The translations under genes and the position numbers were made by a program. The notes under the pieces were generated by a model. That model was given only the letters and a program-made list of their open reading frames with translations. It made no database searches and was not told the DNA's origin. From positions 81,486,001-81,550,000 of the forward strand of contig CP136891.1 in NCBI GenBank assembly GCA_034359265.1: DNA of 64,000 bases, in the 5' to 3' direction. Below, one piece after another: positions 19,218 through 31,800 of this stretch; position 1 is the stretch's first letter, and every line of letters begins with the position of its first letter. This DNA comes from Canna indica. Taxonomy: Eukaryota; Streptophyta; Magnoliopsida; Zingiberales; Cannaceae.

Positions 19218-22200
19218 ATGGCGTCGCTGGCCCCTTCGATTCACTGCTCCTGGTACCGTTTCTTCTTACCCCTCTTCGATCTCTCGGCGTCCCAATCTCT
19301 GGGTTCAGTCGATTGGCGGCTCGCTCCATCTTTTGGGGTGTGCCGTGTGCGTGTTTCTCTAGGGATTCTTGCTGGGTTCGTCTTGTGAAGCCGAAATATG
19401 AAAGAAAGGATGGGTTTTTATGTCATTTTTTCGTGCTTGAGTTTGGCATTTTAGAGCGAAATTTAGTTCGCAATGACGGTGAATTTTGCGTCGAGCATGA
19501 CATTTCACAGGTTTATAAGTTGGATTTTTCGTGCTGTTTTTACCCAATTTATTCTCTCTTCCGTTTAAATTTTTGGCGGCATTGGTTGATTCTGCATAGA
19601 AAGTAGGTTACAATTTAGATTTTTTTTTATATTGTGTTTGGTTTGTATAAGATGAATTGAGGATTGGTGCTTGTTATGTTTCAGCAACTTGAACACTGCG
19701 TTTCTTGGTGATAGAAGTGGGATCCCTGCTTCTGATGCCTCTTTCCGTAGTGTTCGGTTTCTGCGGCGGCTGGTGGAATGTAAGGAGTCTAGGATTGGAA
19801 AGAAGCCAATTGAAGTACCATCCAATGTGGCCATTACATTGCAAGGGCAAGATTTGAAGGTGAAGGGTCCGCTTGGGGAACTTTCAAGGACTTACCCTCG
19901 TGAAGTCAAGATCGAAAGAGATGAATCCGGATTATTAAAGGTATCCAAAGCTGTCGAAACTAGAAGAGCCAATCAAATGCATGGGCTTTTCAGGTTTGTT
20001 ATTTATCTATTTGTTTACATATTACATTTTCTTTTCTCGATAAGCATATGTTCATTGTAACCCAAAATATAGGCACATGATATTATGAATTTGACACCAG
20101 ATATTTATTAGGTGATTGTTTAGTGGTTTTTTTCGACAATTAGGATTTTGTATTGTCTGAGTTTGGCTTGCAAGATGGCTTCCTATATCCAGTTAAGTTA
20201 TTTGTCTCATTTAATTCCTCCTTCATAATGTTACTAAATAATATTTCACTTATCCACCTGTAAAAGTATGTGTAAATGTACTTAGAGAAAAGCACTTTAT
20301 TCGAAGACCATTTTTGAATTTTTAGAATCAACCAAATTGATGGCTAGGGAATACCAACTCTGAGACAAAATTTATGTTCATCGTTTTTCTAAGCCAACTA
20401 TTGCACTTGTGAATGTGTACTGGAATGTGCATTGTAGTGCTTTGGATCATTATTCATGGATACTATTTGACAACCCAGAAAAAAAAAACAGCAATTCCAG
20501 TATAAACATTAGGATAAAAAGAATGTATACCCCCTTGGTGGTCTGACCCCCCTGAGCTCTAATACTAGTTCTGTGAGACCCTACAGTTTGTCATGAGGTA
20601 TTGTGGTATTGTTGCATCTGGCATAAAGAAAAGTATAAGAAATGCCTTTATATATATAGTGGTTGGTACTAAATCGCAATAATAAGGATTTACCAGTTAG
20701 GAAATGGATGCCTTTCCATAGTTTATGTCCGACAATAATGAAAGCATGCTTTGTTTATTTTTTGGATATAATATTTCTAAGAATGATAAACGATCAGGGA
20801 TGCTCTTTTGAATGTAGTCACTATTGTTAAGTACCCGACACATTCTGAAGAGTAGAATTTCTATTGTAGTTTACATGGTATGGCTGAGTTCTATAACAGA
20901 ATCTTGGAATAAGTAATCTTCTGAATCAACTTTGGTACATAAGAGGCAACTTTTATTTCAAACCGTCTAGCTCAACTCAAGGATTATTGAAACTGAGGTC
21001 CAGTTCCTGGGCTTGAATTTCTTATACGGCTTGGTTCTATTAATATCATATTGTTGCTGAATGAATTTGCTGCATATCGCTTGTGTTTCCTGCATTCTTT
21101 GCCGTAACATGGCCTGCTCTTTGTAGTCTAAGTATTCCCAGGTTTTCCAGCTGTGTCAGCTTATTTAACAACTATTATTCCCTTCAACCATCTGGATGAA
21201 CTTGCATGTACAGTAGCTGTAACTTGTAATTGGAATTTATACATCAAGTAATATTACAGGATTGCAGGTGGGTTTATACTGGTTCTTTTTCAGAGTATAT
21301 GTTGTATAAGCCTACACTATCAGTGTTCTTTTTTAATGAGAAAGTATTGATTCTCGGTTTTGGTCCTGGCTTCACCTGGCCTGTAGCTGTTTTGCTGGAG
21401 TGGTTTATACACTCTTGTTTACTTCAGTGATAGATAATTTTTGTCACCAATTTAGATTGTTTTTTGAAACACCAGATGACCAGAATGTACCTTGATTCAT
21501 AAGTGTATGATACTAAGATTTAGATTTGTGACATTCCCAAAGGAGAGAAGAGGTTCTTTTTAGAACTGTAATAATCAAAGAATAGCCTATCCAGTTTGCT
21601 AACCTCCCCGATCAACTAGAATTGTAGTTTATCTTGATCCATGTAGTTCCTATTACTTTATCCACCTGGAGTTGCGGAATCGTCTCAAATAAGGTTGGCT
21701 CCTTTAATTCAATTCAATGAATTCTTTTCCATAATCTATTTCCTCCATTATCTAGGGGAAATTCACAAGCATAAAAGAGGATTCTTTGTATCTAAACAAA
21801 TGGCTAGCTTATGAAATATTGATTATTTATTTCTGACATTTGTACTTACTTTTCTGCTAGCTTTGCTTCATACTGAACATCTCTTGAAATGCAGAACTCT
21901 CACAGATAACATGGTAGTTGGGGTCTCCAAAGGATTTGAAAAACGACTTCAACTAGTAGGGGTTGGATATCGTGCGGTGTTGGAGGGCAAGGATCTCATT
22001 CTGAACCTTGGATTCTCACACCCAGTAAGAATGCCCATCCCTGATGGCTTGAAAGTGAAGGTGGAGGACAACACCAGGATCTCAGTGACCGGGTTTGACA
22101 AATGTGCCATTGGTGAGTTTGCTGCCACTATAAGGAAATGGAGGCCTCCAGAACCATACAAGGGAAAAGGAGTCAAGTATGCTGATGAAATTGTAAGAAG

Positions 22201-22231
22201 GAAGGAGGGAAAGGCTGGGAAAAAGAAATAG
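19218..22231 (+). CDS. RPL6: Plastid 50S ribosomal protein L6 (uL6c), nuclear-encoded
   Basis: Three exons, 19218-19252, 19685-19993 and 21895-22231, join in phase to 226 residues. The start is the ATG of [11 protein letters not shown]; the first exon has only 35 coding bases. Residues 1 to about 45 are Ser/Arg-rich with few acidic residues, as in chloroplast transit peptides. The mature part begins near [15 protein letters not shown], continues with the first uL6 fold ([28 protein letters not shown]) and the second ([30 protein letters not shown]), and ends with the L6 signature [14 protein letters not shown] and a Lys-rich tail. The bacterial-type sequence places it in organelle ribosomes; the length and leader favour plastid over mitochondrion. 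uL6 binds 23S rRNA near the factor-binding stalk base. The second intron (19994-21894) has no coding content. Confidence 0.93.
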
Positions 22232-23225
22232 TTTTGATGATACTTTTGTACTTTGCTGGGATATTTGCTCGCAAAAATCTTCATGCATTTCCTTGTTTAA
22301 AAAGTTGTAGCATTTAACTGGCACAATCCTAGCTCCTCGAGTTGCTGTTCTAATTGTTTCAAAGCTCATACTTTTTAGTTGCTTGTACACTGTTGTGCAG
22401 GCCATGACATCTGACTCTTACACTGACTATCATCTGTTCTTATTTTGTGATGGTTTCCAACTTTCCATGCTGAAGATAGCTTTTTTGCTTCTGGACTTGG
22501 TTTCTGAAAGATGGTTATAATAAAAGTACCATCCTTCTATAGTTTCATGTGCAGAAATTAGGCAATCTAGTGGGCTATTAAGGTGCATGCAGTCTCTGAT
22601 TGTAAGAATGGTCTTCAAATGCTAAAGGAGTACTATAATGTCACAAAAATTGCAGTCCCAAAGTTGTTCCTCATCTTCATTACTTTATAGCCCTCATGGT
22701 TTTGACTGATTAATGATATTATGTATCCTTCTTAAATTAACCTATACATCTTGGTTTAATTATTCATTGGCCTTTACTTATACACATATATTTATTTGGT
22801 TAACAATGCATCCTATGCTTTGATTAGGTCAAGTCAACATAAATAAGCTTATTAGCCTACAACAACATGCCTTCTACGGCATTCTAATTCACTGACCAGA
22901 ACATTTCCCATTATGCCCTAATTGATTGCAATCATCATATAAGACAAGTCACTATTATACTATTTCATGAAATAATCAATAATAATTTCAGAATTAAATT
23001 CACCAGCAACAAACATTCGATCATATATGCCTAATCTTGACTATACACAATTAATTAAACATGACAACCATCATAATTTGCATTTTGGCCATCAGCAATT
23101 TTATATATTTTCGTCATGAAAAGATTACAAAGAAATAATTTCTTCATTAGCGAAGAGAAATTTGGCTTCAATTTTTCTTTTGTGTGTTAATGGTACATAA
23201 AATGACCGTCCATCAAATCTTTGCT
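22232..23225. other. Convergent intergenic region (3' flanks of the uL6c and EF-hand genes)
   Basis: The region holds the 3' untranslated parts of two genes facing each other. It is AT-rich, and no further gene or repeat was recognised. Confidence 0.6.
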
Positions 23226-23795
23226 TCATCTCTGGCCGTCCATCATGCGGGAGAAATCTTCAAAGCACACGAAGCCGTCGCCGTCCGCATCCACGCCGTC
23301 GATCATGCGGCGGCAGTCCTCCAGCGTGCACGCGTCGTCCCCCATCGCCGCGAAGAAGCCCAGCAGCTCCTCCGCCGAGATGCTGCCGTCGCCGTCCGCG
23401 TCGAACACCGCGAACGCCTCGCGCAGCTCCGCCTCCGCCTCGCGCTCCCCCCCCGGCGGCTGCTCCAGGGCCGCCCCGAGGGCCTCCAGCTCGTCCGGGT
23501 CGAAGCCGGCGTCGGACGCCGCGCCCTCGGCGGCCGTGAGCAGGTCGGGCGCGAGGCGGCGGAGGACGGCCTCGAGGTCCCGCGCGGAGACCTTGCCGTG
23601 GGCGGCGCCAAAGAGGTCGTGCGGGAGGACGGAGCGGGGCGAGGCATTGGGGCGCGAGGAGGAGGTGGAGCCCTCGGAGGAAGAGGAGGAGGAGGCGAAG
23701 GAGGCGTCGCGGTGGGAGATGGAGCAGGAGGAGTTGCGCTTGTTCTTCTTCTTCTTGGAAGGAGAGGCGAGGAAGGAGGGCACGCTGAGCTTCAT
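23226..23795 (-). CDS. Calmodulin-like EF-hand protein (CML35/36-like)
   Basis: Single GC-rich exon. The chosen ATG (23795, MKLSVPSFLASPSKKKKNKR) gives 189 residues. An in-frame ATG 13 codons upstream exists, but MKL fits the start of related CMLs better. Residues 1-55 are Lys- and Ser-rich and probably disordered. Residues 57-85 look like a degenerate EF-hand (LFGAAHGKVSARDLEAVLRR, without a full acidic loop). Two canonical loops follow: DADGDGSISAEE (132-143) and DADGDGFVCFED (169-180), each with the Asp at 1, 3, 5 and an acidic residue at 12. The protein is expected to bind calcium and act as a signalling sensor. The exact CML number is not certain, and no intron is seen. Confidence 0.88.
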   Translation of the reverse strand: MKLSVPSFLASPSKKKKNKRNSSCSISHRDASFASSSSSSEGSTSSSRPNASPRSVLPHDLFGAAHGKVSARDLEAVLRRLAPDLLTAAEGAASDAGFDPDELEALGAALEQPPGGEREAEAELREAFAVFDADGDGSISAEELLGFFAAMGDDACTLEDCRRMIDGVDADGDGFVCFEDFSRMMDGQR

Positions 23796-23934
23796 GGCTT
23801 CTCGGGTCGGCCTCGTCTTCCTCTTCCTCCTCATCGGGCGGAGACTTAAAAGGGGCGCGGGGGAGTGTGGCGGGAAGTAGCTTCGCGGAAGCTTCGTGCG
23901 AGATTTTATTATTTGCCGCCATTGAATGATATCG

Positions 23935-24629
23935 ATGTGGGCCCGAACCGCCCAGCTAATAATAAAATAATTATTCTGATGAATAAATATTCGGCAATTA
24001 TGGTGAAAATTGTTGTTATCAAAGTGCCTCTTGTGCTTCTCCTAACTATAATTAGACCGGGCAATTTTTGATCCGACATGATTAAATCAGGCTCGGGTCG
24101 AATCTTATCGTGTACGAGCCGTTACCCGAATGGCCCAATAAGACCCTAACAAATATCAAATCGGGTTGGGCCGGTTCAACCCAACTCGATAAATTTTTTT
24201 ATTCATTATCGAAATATCGATCTGTTGGGATCGAATCAGCTTGATAGCCCGATTTAGGCTCGATAATCCATTTTTGATAGCTTGATTCGAGCCTGAATTG
24301 GCCTGGTAGTCCGATTCCAATAGTCATATTTTGAATTTTCGTTATCGTGCTAACAGATTAAGACGAGGCTAACCTATTTATTGCTCGTGTCGTGTCAGGC
24401 CTAGGATCTCGTGTTTGAACTTTTATCGAGGTGAGCTATGCACAATTTTTGTTCGAGGTTGAGCAGACACGACCTGATAACTTTAGCCTGACATGAATTG
24501 CCGAGTCTACTTATGATGGTATTGATGACACTAGTAATATCAAGTTAGGAAACTTACAATCCTCTTACTCGTCACAAGTTAGTAATCTCACACTCGTTTA
24601 ACTCTCTGCTGAATGTTATATCCTTATTA
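23935..24629. other. Upstream region of the EF-hand gene, with decayed repetitive DNA
   Basis: A TGGGCC motif (23938-23943) lies about 140 bases upstream of the start codon, a common core promoter motif in plants. From about 24055 to 24520 the sequence is rich in CGGGT, GGGCC and CTCGA fragments reminiscent of decayed transposon sequence, but no ends could be defined. Confidence 0.4.
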
Positions 24630-25089
24630 GCAAGTGCGTTTGTTTTGCAAAATGCACAGTATTAAACAGCGGGTACAATCCTATACCATACAATCATTGT
24701 ACTATCTAGTGTCTTGTCTCCGGTTAGTTTCTAGGAAAATAGTCATATTCTATCTTTGTCTCGTATTAATACAATACCGTATAAGCCAAAATGATCTAAA
24801 TACATTTTATGTAATTTCACGATGGAATGATCATATAATATATATTATATGTTTTTTAATAATATAAAAAATTAGGTTTTTATTTTCGAGACAAATGTGT
24901 CATTTGACAACACAATACCGCGTCCTATATTCCCAATACCGAGATCATTCACGATACACACCAAAATGCCTCATAGTCCGGTGCCAATTGCCCTCTTTGT
25001 TCAGTATCATACCTTATTTTGCAAAAGAAACGATGTACAAGTCCTCATGTTTAGTCCAGTGCCATGAAAAAATATGAAACAAACACGCA
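24630..25089. mobile_element. Tourist-like (PIF/Harbinger) MITE
   Basis: The left end reads GCAAGTGCGTTTGTTTTGC and the right end GAAACAAACACGCA, inverted matches over GCGT(G)TTTGTTT. Both sides are flanked by TTA (24627-24629 and 25090-25092), the target site of PIF/Harbinger elements. The interior has no reading frame with transposase motifs. The TIRs are diverged, so the exact left end may be off by a few bases. Confidence 0.6.
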
Positions 25090-25092
25090 TTA

Positions 25093-25307
25093 TGGTACGT
25101 TTATTTCAATGAATACGATAGGATAGGATAACATGACAAATAAGAGAAAAAAATTGAACCATATTTTGCAATATAGTGTATACCAGATACTATAATAATT
25201 TTATATTCTTATAATTTCAAAATGTTCTAATCTAAATATTAAATAAATAAGAGATTAAAATTCATCTTTTATAGTATCCTCTTTAATCCCGTGAACCAAA
25301 CAAGTCA
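25093..25307. mobile_element. Second Tourist-like MITE abutting the first
   Basis: The element starts TGGTACGTTTATTTC and ends GAACCAAACAAGTCA, imperfect inverted ends. It is flanked by TTA on both sides (25090-25092 and 25308-25310). The left TTA is the same triplet that closes the neighbouring MITE. There is no coding content. Confidence 0.6.
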
Positions 25308-25358
25308 TTAGTAGCTTTGACATTCATAATCTTCATATGACAGGTAACTTAGTTGCAT

Positions 25359-25384
25359 GCCAATGCCAATGCCAATGCCAATGT
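25359..25384. repeat. Short 6-bp tandem repeat
   Basis: Four to five tandem copies of GCCAAT precede a diverged copy (GTGAAT). Confidence 0.9.
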
Positions 25385-25687
25385 GAATGCCTCATGAGTG
25401 TGTTTGGTACACAACCCAACCCTAAGTGGGGTTGGACCCACTTGAGCCGCTAATTCTGTAATTAGTCTATTGACTCATGGTTTGGGCTGAATTAATCTAA
25501 ATTAAATTTTAAATAACTTAATTATATCAAAATAATACCGTAAATTTAGTGCACAATTAAGCTAAGAAATATGAAGAGCGGATGACTTGTAATTACCCAA
25601 AAGCTATAGACTTACTTTAATTGGAGTCAAACTTAGGAATAATTTCCGTGCAATGCAAGCAAGTAAAGTCCCAAAAAAATATTAGAG

Positions 25688-26168
25688 AAAAGGGTAAAAA
25701 GATAAAAAAAATTCTCTGAACTTTAGCATAATATCTAAAGATCCCACGAACATTTAAAATGTTCAAAAAAAAAAACTTTACGAACTATTAAAAAACTAGC
25801 AAAAAAGTTCATACTATTATCTCTCCATTAATTTTATAATTAAAAATATAATTTTTGCATTACAATTAAAGTTCATGAGATTTTTTTGCATCACAATCAA
25901 AATTTGAGTTTTTTGCATCGCAATTGAAGTTTAGGGGTTTTTTTCATAGCACTGCAAGTTGAGAGAGATAATTTAATATATATATATTTTTAAAATATTT
26001 ATATATTTTTTATTTTTTAAAAATATTATATTAAATATGACATGAAAAAAAATTACACGTGGACGAATGAGGTGTCGACATATGGTGCTAATGTGAAATT
26101 CTATTAAAAAGTTTATGGAGAGATAACGACATGTGCATTTTTGCTAGGGGGTGGCTTTTTGCCCTTTT
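25688..26168. mobile_element. Non-coding TIR element (AAAAGGG ends)
   Basis: The ends read AAAAGGGTAAAAAG on the left and CTTTTTGCCCTTTT on the right, inverted copies with one mismatch. The interior is AT-rich, with repeated TTTTTTGCATC-type motifs followed by AAATT or AATTGAAG. No clear target duplication and no coding sequence were found, so the superfamily is unassigned. Confidence 0.55.
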
Positions 26169-26398
26169 AGTCGCATCCTAAATTATTCAATTTTGTAACA
26201 AAAAATTCGTGTATCATTATTTTCTTAATAAATTAATTCTATAATTAAATTGACATTATATTTTTTATTAAATTGATGACGTGACATACAGAGTAATAAA
26301 TGTACTTAAATCAAATACATCAAACTAACGAAAACTCTTCTACTTCGGAAATGAGTTTCGCAACAAGAACCCTAAAGGTAGAATCCTTTCTTTTCTTT

Positions 26399-27040
26399 TA
26401 GGGATGACAATGATTCAGTTAATCGTATGTTTATGTGATTAATTGAAATCGAAACTGATTAAATACTCGTTAATCGAAATCGAAACCTTTCATTTTCAAA
26501 ATTTAATATTTGAAACCGAAGCCGGTTCGATTTCAATTATTGGACGAATAATTGAAACACTTTTTTATTCCATATATTGGACCTTAGCCCTATGGAAGAA
26601 TTGAAATCATATATCAAAACACTATGTATAGATATATGAACTGCCTAAACAATAATTCTTGAACGACGAACAACCAGAGTCTATTACTTACTACATCAAA
26701 TAATTTTTATTTATGAAATCATGTAAATCCATCGGCAAATAAAAAATCCGCATGTCCGGTGAAATGCTTGTTATTATATGCTCAAATAACGAATCATTGG
26801 AAACCCAATAGTTTAGTTCGAATAGAACCACTTTCTCATTTACTAGCAGGTTAACAAGCTAGTATACGGATAATCGGTTAGTAAATTAAATTTTGAAATA
26901 TTTAAAAATTATTAAAATAATTAATTATAATGATTTTGCGTGGCAGATAATCGATAACCGCAAATTCTCTATCTGAAATCAAATTTTATGACTCAATTAA
27001 TCGTTTAATCACGATTAACCGATTTTAATTGTCACCCCTA
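26399..27040. mobile_element. hAT-like MITE with TAGGG(A/G)TGACAAT ends
   Basis: The left end TAGGGATGACAAT and right end ATTGTCACCCCTA are inverted with one mismatch. Flanking octamers are TTTTCTTT (26391-26398) and CTTTCTTT (27041-27048), differing at one base, in line with the 8-bp duplication of hAT elements. The interior repeats GTTAATCG and AACCGATT motifs near both ends. Non-coding. Confidence 0.65.
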
Positions 27041-27082
27041 CTTTCTTTCGGCTCAACTCGACTCGATCGATAAGGCCGACTA

Positions 27083-27292
27083 CATTCAAACCATTTCAAC
27101 AAAAGAAAATTCTAGCGGATTCCAGAACAACAATGCATAAGTTGACCAACATGTGGCCACATCAAAAGCTCAAAACCATGACTACAAAGAATGAGCATTC
27201 AAACCATTTCAACAAAAGAAAATTCAACAATGCATAAGTTGACCAACATGTGGCCACATCAAAAGCTCAAAACCATGATTTCAAAGAATGAG
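27083..27292. repeat. Direct tandem duplication of about 100 bp
   Basis: Two adjacent copies start CATTCAAACCATTTCAAC at 27083 and 27196. They share AATGCATAAGTTGACC and ATGTGGCCACATC and end near AAAGAATGAGC. The first copy is 113 bp; the second lacks about 16 bp after AAAATTC. Otherwise the copies are almost identical, so the duplication is recent. Confidence 0.95.
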
Positions 27293-27772
27293 CTGAGTGG
27301 ATAAAAAATGTTGACAGCAGGAAAATTATAAATGTAATTGTCTTGCAATAAAAGGATGAGAGTCAATAAAAGCAGCTGAAAATAAAAAGGATGAGAAGAA
27401 GGGCCGACAATATCACATGCATTTTGCACGCAATTTATGTGCATTGGAGGATGACAAAGCATCACATCACATGCTCATTATTTGAACACCTTTTCCCCCA
27501 AAATTTCCACTGGCATTGAGCTGGTGGCCACAAATTAATTGGAGCAGGCCCTCCTTGTTTGGCTGTAAGCCTCTGGCTTGTGCTATCAGAGACAAGACAA
27601 GGACTGTGGCAAACAGCTGCTGCTGCTTCTTCCCTCAATTGCTCTCCTCTGTCTCCCTCAATTACTCTCCATCTATTCCATGTTTCTATCTTATTAGCTG
27701 GTGTCCAATTGGTTTCCAATTATTTACCTAGTTTTGTGAAATTTATGTATTATTTGGAGTCTAATCGGACTG
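27293..27772. other. Intergenic DNA
   Basis: No gene was recognised. Open frames here are short and unlike any family I know. Confidence 0.5.
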
Positions 27773-27780
27773 ATTTTTAG

Positions 27781-28249
27781 TAGGGGTGTGCATGAGTACC
27801 AGGTAGATCTGAAATTGGTTGAAACCTATCCGATCTAGTAGGTTTCAGATAGACTAGAATTAAATTCGGATAAGATCCGGAACAAAAATTAAGAAACCGA
27901 TTAAAATTGATTCCGATCCGAATTCAACACGTCGAGTACCACACTGAACCTGTTCAACATATTCTAGAGTAGAGGGTACCTTAGAACTTGCAACGTGGTA
28001 CCTTGGAACTTGTTAATCCCGTTCATTAAAAGGTTCTAATAGGTACCTTATGTCCCGGAACTTGTAATAGGGTATCCTATTAATTAATAGGTTCCAACAA
28101 TGTACTCTATACGGTACCCGAAATTTGTACTATAGTATATTACAAGTTTCGAATAGATTTCGGATCCAAAACCTAGGAACATGTCCTATATACAGGATAG
28201 GGTTCGGATATCATGAAAAATACAAGGTATACGGATTTGCTCACCCCTA
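27781..28249. mobile_element. hAT-type MITE, 469 bp, with 8-bp target duplication
   Basis: The ends are TAGGGGTG (27781) and CACCCCTA (to 28249), exact inverted copies, extended imperfectly by TGCA and GCTC. The flanks are both ATTTTTAG (27773-27780 and 28250-28257), a perfect 8-bp target duplication. The interior consists of repeated GGTACC, GGAACTTG and GGTTC-type motifs without coding potential. Confidence 0.88.
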
Positions 28250-28891
28250 ATTTTTAGTCAGACATTTGACTTTTAGCTTTTAGATTCGTGCGTAATGATG
28301 AAAATAAAAGAGATTTTGATGCAATTATCTTGTATGAAGGGTTCAATATGATTAATAGTTTGTGCTCTTCTAGGAAGAAAAGTTTTCATAAGGGTAATAA
28401 TACTTTGCACTTCAACCAGTTCATTTCTTCAACAACAACAGCTCTATAGTTCCAACAAATCTGTACATAAACCAATTGATATTTTCATTTGAAAATTTTG
28501 TACATAGAAGAATTTACCTAACTATATTCTCTCTTTTCCTCTTAGGATAAAAATAAAACTCAATGGACAGATTTACAGTTTAATCTAACCTTACATAGAG
28601 CTCAATGGTGGAAAAAGATCTATGTACCTGACCTCAAATACTTGAGATCTTATGACTTCTTGTTCTTGTGGTTGCAAGAAGACTATGTTTTGCTCTTCCC
28701 TCTATATAATCCAAATAAATAAGATCACACATTCATACTGCTGCTGCTGCTTGTCATTGCCATAAATTGGAGACATCAAATTGTTCATCAGCCGCAACTC
28801 CAAGCCTGTTCATCAGTAACCAGCAAACAACTTTGAACATAGTCCACCAGATTATAAAGCATTGGCAGATAAGAAAAGAAATGGGAGCCTC
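28250..28891. other. 3' flank of the ARM-repeat gene
   Basis: AT-rich DNA with no coding signal; it should include the 3' untranslated region of the minus-strand gene ending at 28892. Confidence 0.5.
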
Positions 28892-31800
28892 TCAGAAGTA
28901 GCTGGATTGCATCTGCAGTAGCTGAAGGTGTGCCAGTATCTTTGCAATCATTGGCTTCAAAGTTGAATCTCCTTTTTGTGTTAGATCAATGAGTACAACT
29001 TGAGCTGCCTCGCCGTACTGCTCTCTATGAGCTTCGAGCCTAAAGATTCTCTCCAGCATCCATATTGCTTTCTCCTGCGCCTTCAGACTTCCTACTTCAA
29101 GGACTCTCACAAGTGCCGGCACTCCCGATGCTCTTTCTACAGCATTGCTTCCATCTTCCCAAATTTCATCCTGCAATAGAGTTGCCAAAGCATCGAGAAC
29201 TGCTTCGTCAGCTTCGCGCTCTTTTCCTTCCAAAACTTGCACTAAAGGACATACAGCCCCAGCCTTGATCAAGCAAAAACTGTTCTTCACAACACAAGTG
29301 CCCTTGTGAATGTTGCAAAATGTTTCTGATGATGGAGAGACACACAGCCATCGGTTGGATTTAACCTTGCTCAAAGCAAGCGTGTTTTGCGACAGCTGAC
29401 CCAGTGAAATGGCAGCTTTAGATTTGGCAACAACGGATCCGCATGAAAGTAACTTCAAAAGGCAAGAAATTACACCGTGCGATGCTGATATTCTCTGTAG
29501 CTTCTTGTCTGAAGGTACCGTGAACCGAATCATTACACCTGCAATGCTCTCAAGCAACAACAGTTTTGTAGGATCTAAAGACCCTGCCATGGTTACTCCG
29601 AGTAGAGTGATCAAAAAGGGGAGCAAATTTTCCCTTATAAGAATCTCAGTTACTTTTTTGTCATTGACAGGAAGATTACTTAGTATGCCGACAGCAGCTG
29701 ATTTCTCGTTCTCTGACACTGATGAGGAGATGATACTTACCAATGTTTTGAGATGAGCCTCTCCTAGCTGCTCAAAACACTCTCCTGCAGGATCAAAATC
29801 TTTAGACATGTGGAAGAGTAAGTTTACGGATGCAACCCTGATCTGAGTATTGCTCTCAGTCAGGAACGGTAGAAGCAGCTGCATGGCACCGTTATCCTTC
29901 ATTTTAGTTCTGATCCTCTTAGCATTAGAGTGACTTGCGATGCTATTTAGTGCCTGTAAAAGATGAATCTGGATTGCAGGGCTTGCATGGTTAAGGAGCG
30001 AGAGCATTTGTGGTGCAACCCCTTTTTTCATCAGGATTAGATCAGATTGGGCTATGCTTGCAAGTATGGCAGCTGCAGGTTCGCGAAGAGTCACGAGCAC
30101 CGATGTAACGGAGAATAGGAGCTGAAGTAAAGGTTCAACAGCGCCTGAGTTGATCAATCGGTTAATGTTCTCGGTCAATCCAGAGAGGTTGTGCAAGGCA
30201 CCCAATGCAGATAACTTGGCTTCGAGGTTCCCCGTGGTGAACATTTTTACAAGAGGTTCAACAGAACCCTCTTCTCCAAGGGTACATTTCATTTGGTCTG
30301 TAAGTTTCATTCTTGAAACTGCATTTGCCATCAGGATCTTGTTCATTTCTGAACCTGCAGACGCAATAGAAAATTGAATGGAGAAAGTTAGTAGGATTTA
30401 TTTTTCACCAGTTGAGCCCTAGTCTCTCAAGTTTCAGTAAGAAACTGCAGTTCACAGGCAAAGAATTGCTTAGCTAGTTGCATAAGTAGTCTCTAGACTG
30501 ATAAAATCATAGAAGTCTGAACTGAATATAGGTAAGAAGCATATTGTGCAAGGAAATCTAGACTGCTACCAGTTTCTCCCTTAAGACCTAAACTGCCTCA
30601 TTCATAACATATAAGTTACTGGTGATGGGATTTAAGATTAAATGAAGTTATGAAGTACATCAAAATGGAGAACATACAATCATTTGTTCTGAACTGGATG
30701 CTATCTGATATGTCATCACCAATGCAAAATAAACTGATCCATCTTCCACACACTTGATGCATTGTAAATGATGTAACACTATGAGAAATAATATGCCATG
30801 ACCTCTTGTTATAGCATTTATTTAAGTCAAGCTCATAATTGTACAGTTGGAGTGTTGATTTACTAAATAATCTGGATCATTGTAGGATGAGTACGCATGC
30901 ATGGTGCCAACTATCTTAGCTTATCGTGCACTAAGGTTAGCGTTGATTCTTGATTTTTTGGTCGAAGAACGTAATGAGTAGAGTATATTATGGCATTGAA
31001 AATTCATCGGTATGGCTTTTAATTGTGTGAAGAAAAATGCTTGTATCTGAAAATATGAATGTTAGTATGTTACAACTTACTCTACTGCTTCTGTTGTTTC
31101 AAGTTTTTTTCCTGATTGGCTTTAGAGAATGCAATATGGATATTGTTTCATCTTTAGCTGACTTGTGAAACAATAGACTAGAGTTCAACTTACTCTACCT
31201 ATATTCAGTTCAGAAGGATTGTAAAACTAAATGCAAAATGCTACGAGAAACTAAATAACATAAACAATGCATGCTAGCACAGTACATTAAATTTAAGAAA
31301 GAAATTAAGAAGATTTTCTTGAAAGTACCTTCTTTTAGATAGCGTACTAATGGTACGAAGTAGCCGGCCTCTGCCATAAGAAGCACATTGTGTGCATTGG
31401 CTGATAACACACTCAATAACCTCTCTGCGCATTGTGATGCAACAGTGTCATTGCCATTTTGCAGTGTCACCAGCATCACCATACAGCCTCGAACTCTACC
31501 AATTCTTTGTCGAACTTTTATGATCTCGGACAAATCCAACAGCAACCCTACTGCTTCTCTACTCTCTGCAGCATCCCTTGACAAAGACCGCACTAAAGTG
31601 GAAAGAGCTTCAATGCCTGCCATCTTCTCCTGCAAGCTAAATGATGACATAAGCAAAAATAGCAAAGAAAAAAAAGCCCTTTGTCCCAATGATGATAGCA
31701 TAACAGTGAGCAATCTAGCACTGGAGTAATATTGACTCCGTCAAGGAACTCAAATTTATATAGTTGTAGCTCATAGAGGCAAAAACACAAACATGTTGTG

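Noticed and set aside
23184..23922. Several 200-codon frames on both strands over the EF-hand gene
   Set aside because: They are high-GC shadows; only one frame shows canonical EF-hand loops.
24055..24520. CGGGT/GGGCC-rich stretch as a hAT element
   Set aside because: Motif style is suggestive, but no terminal repeats or target duplication could be defined.
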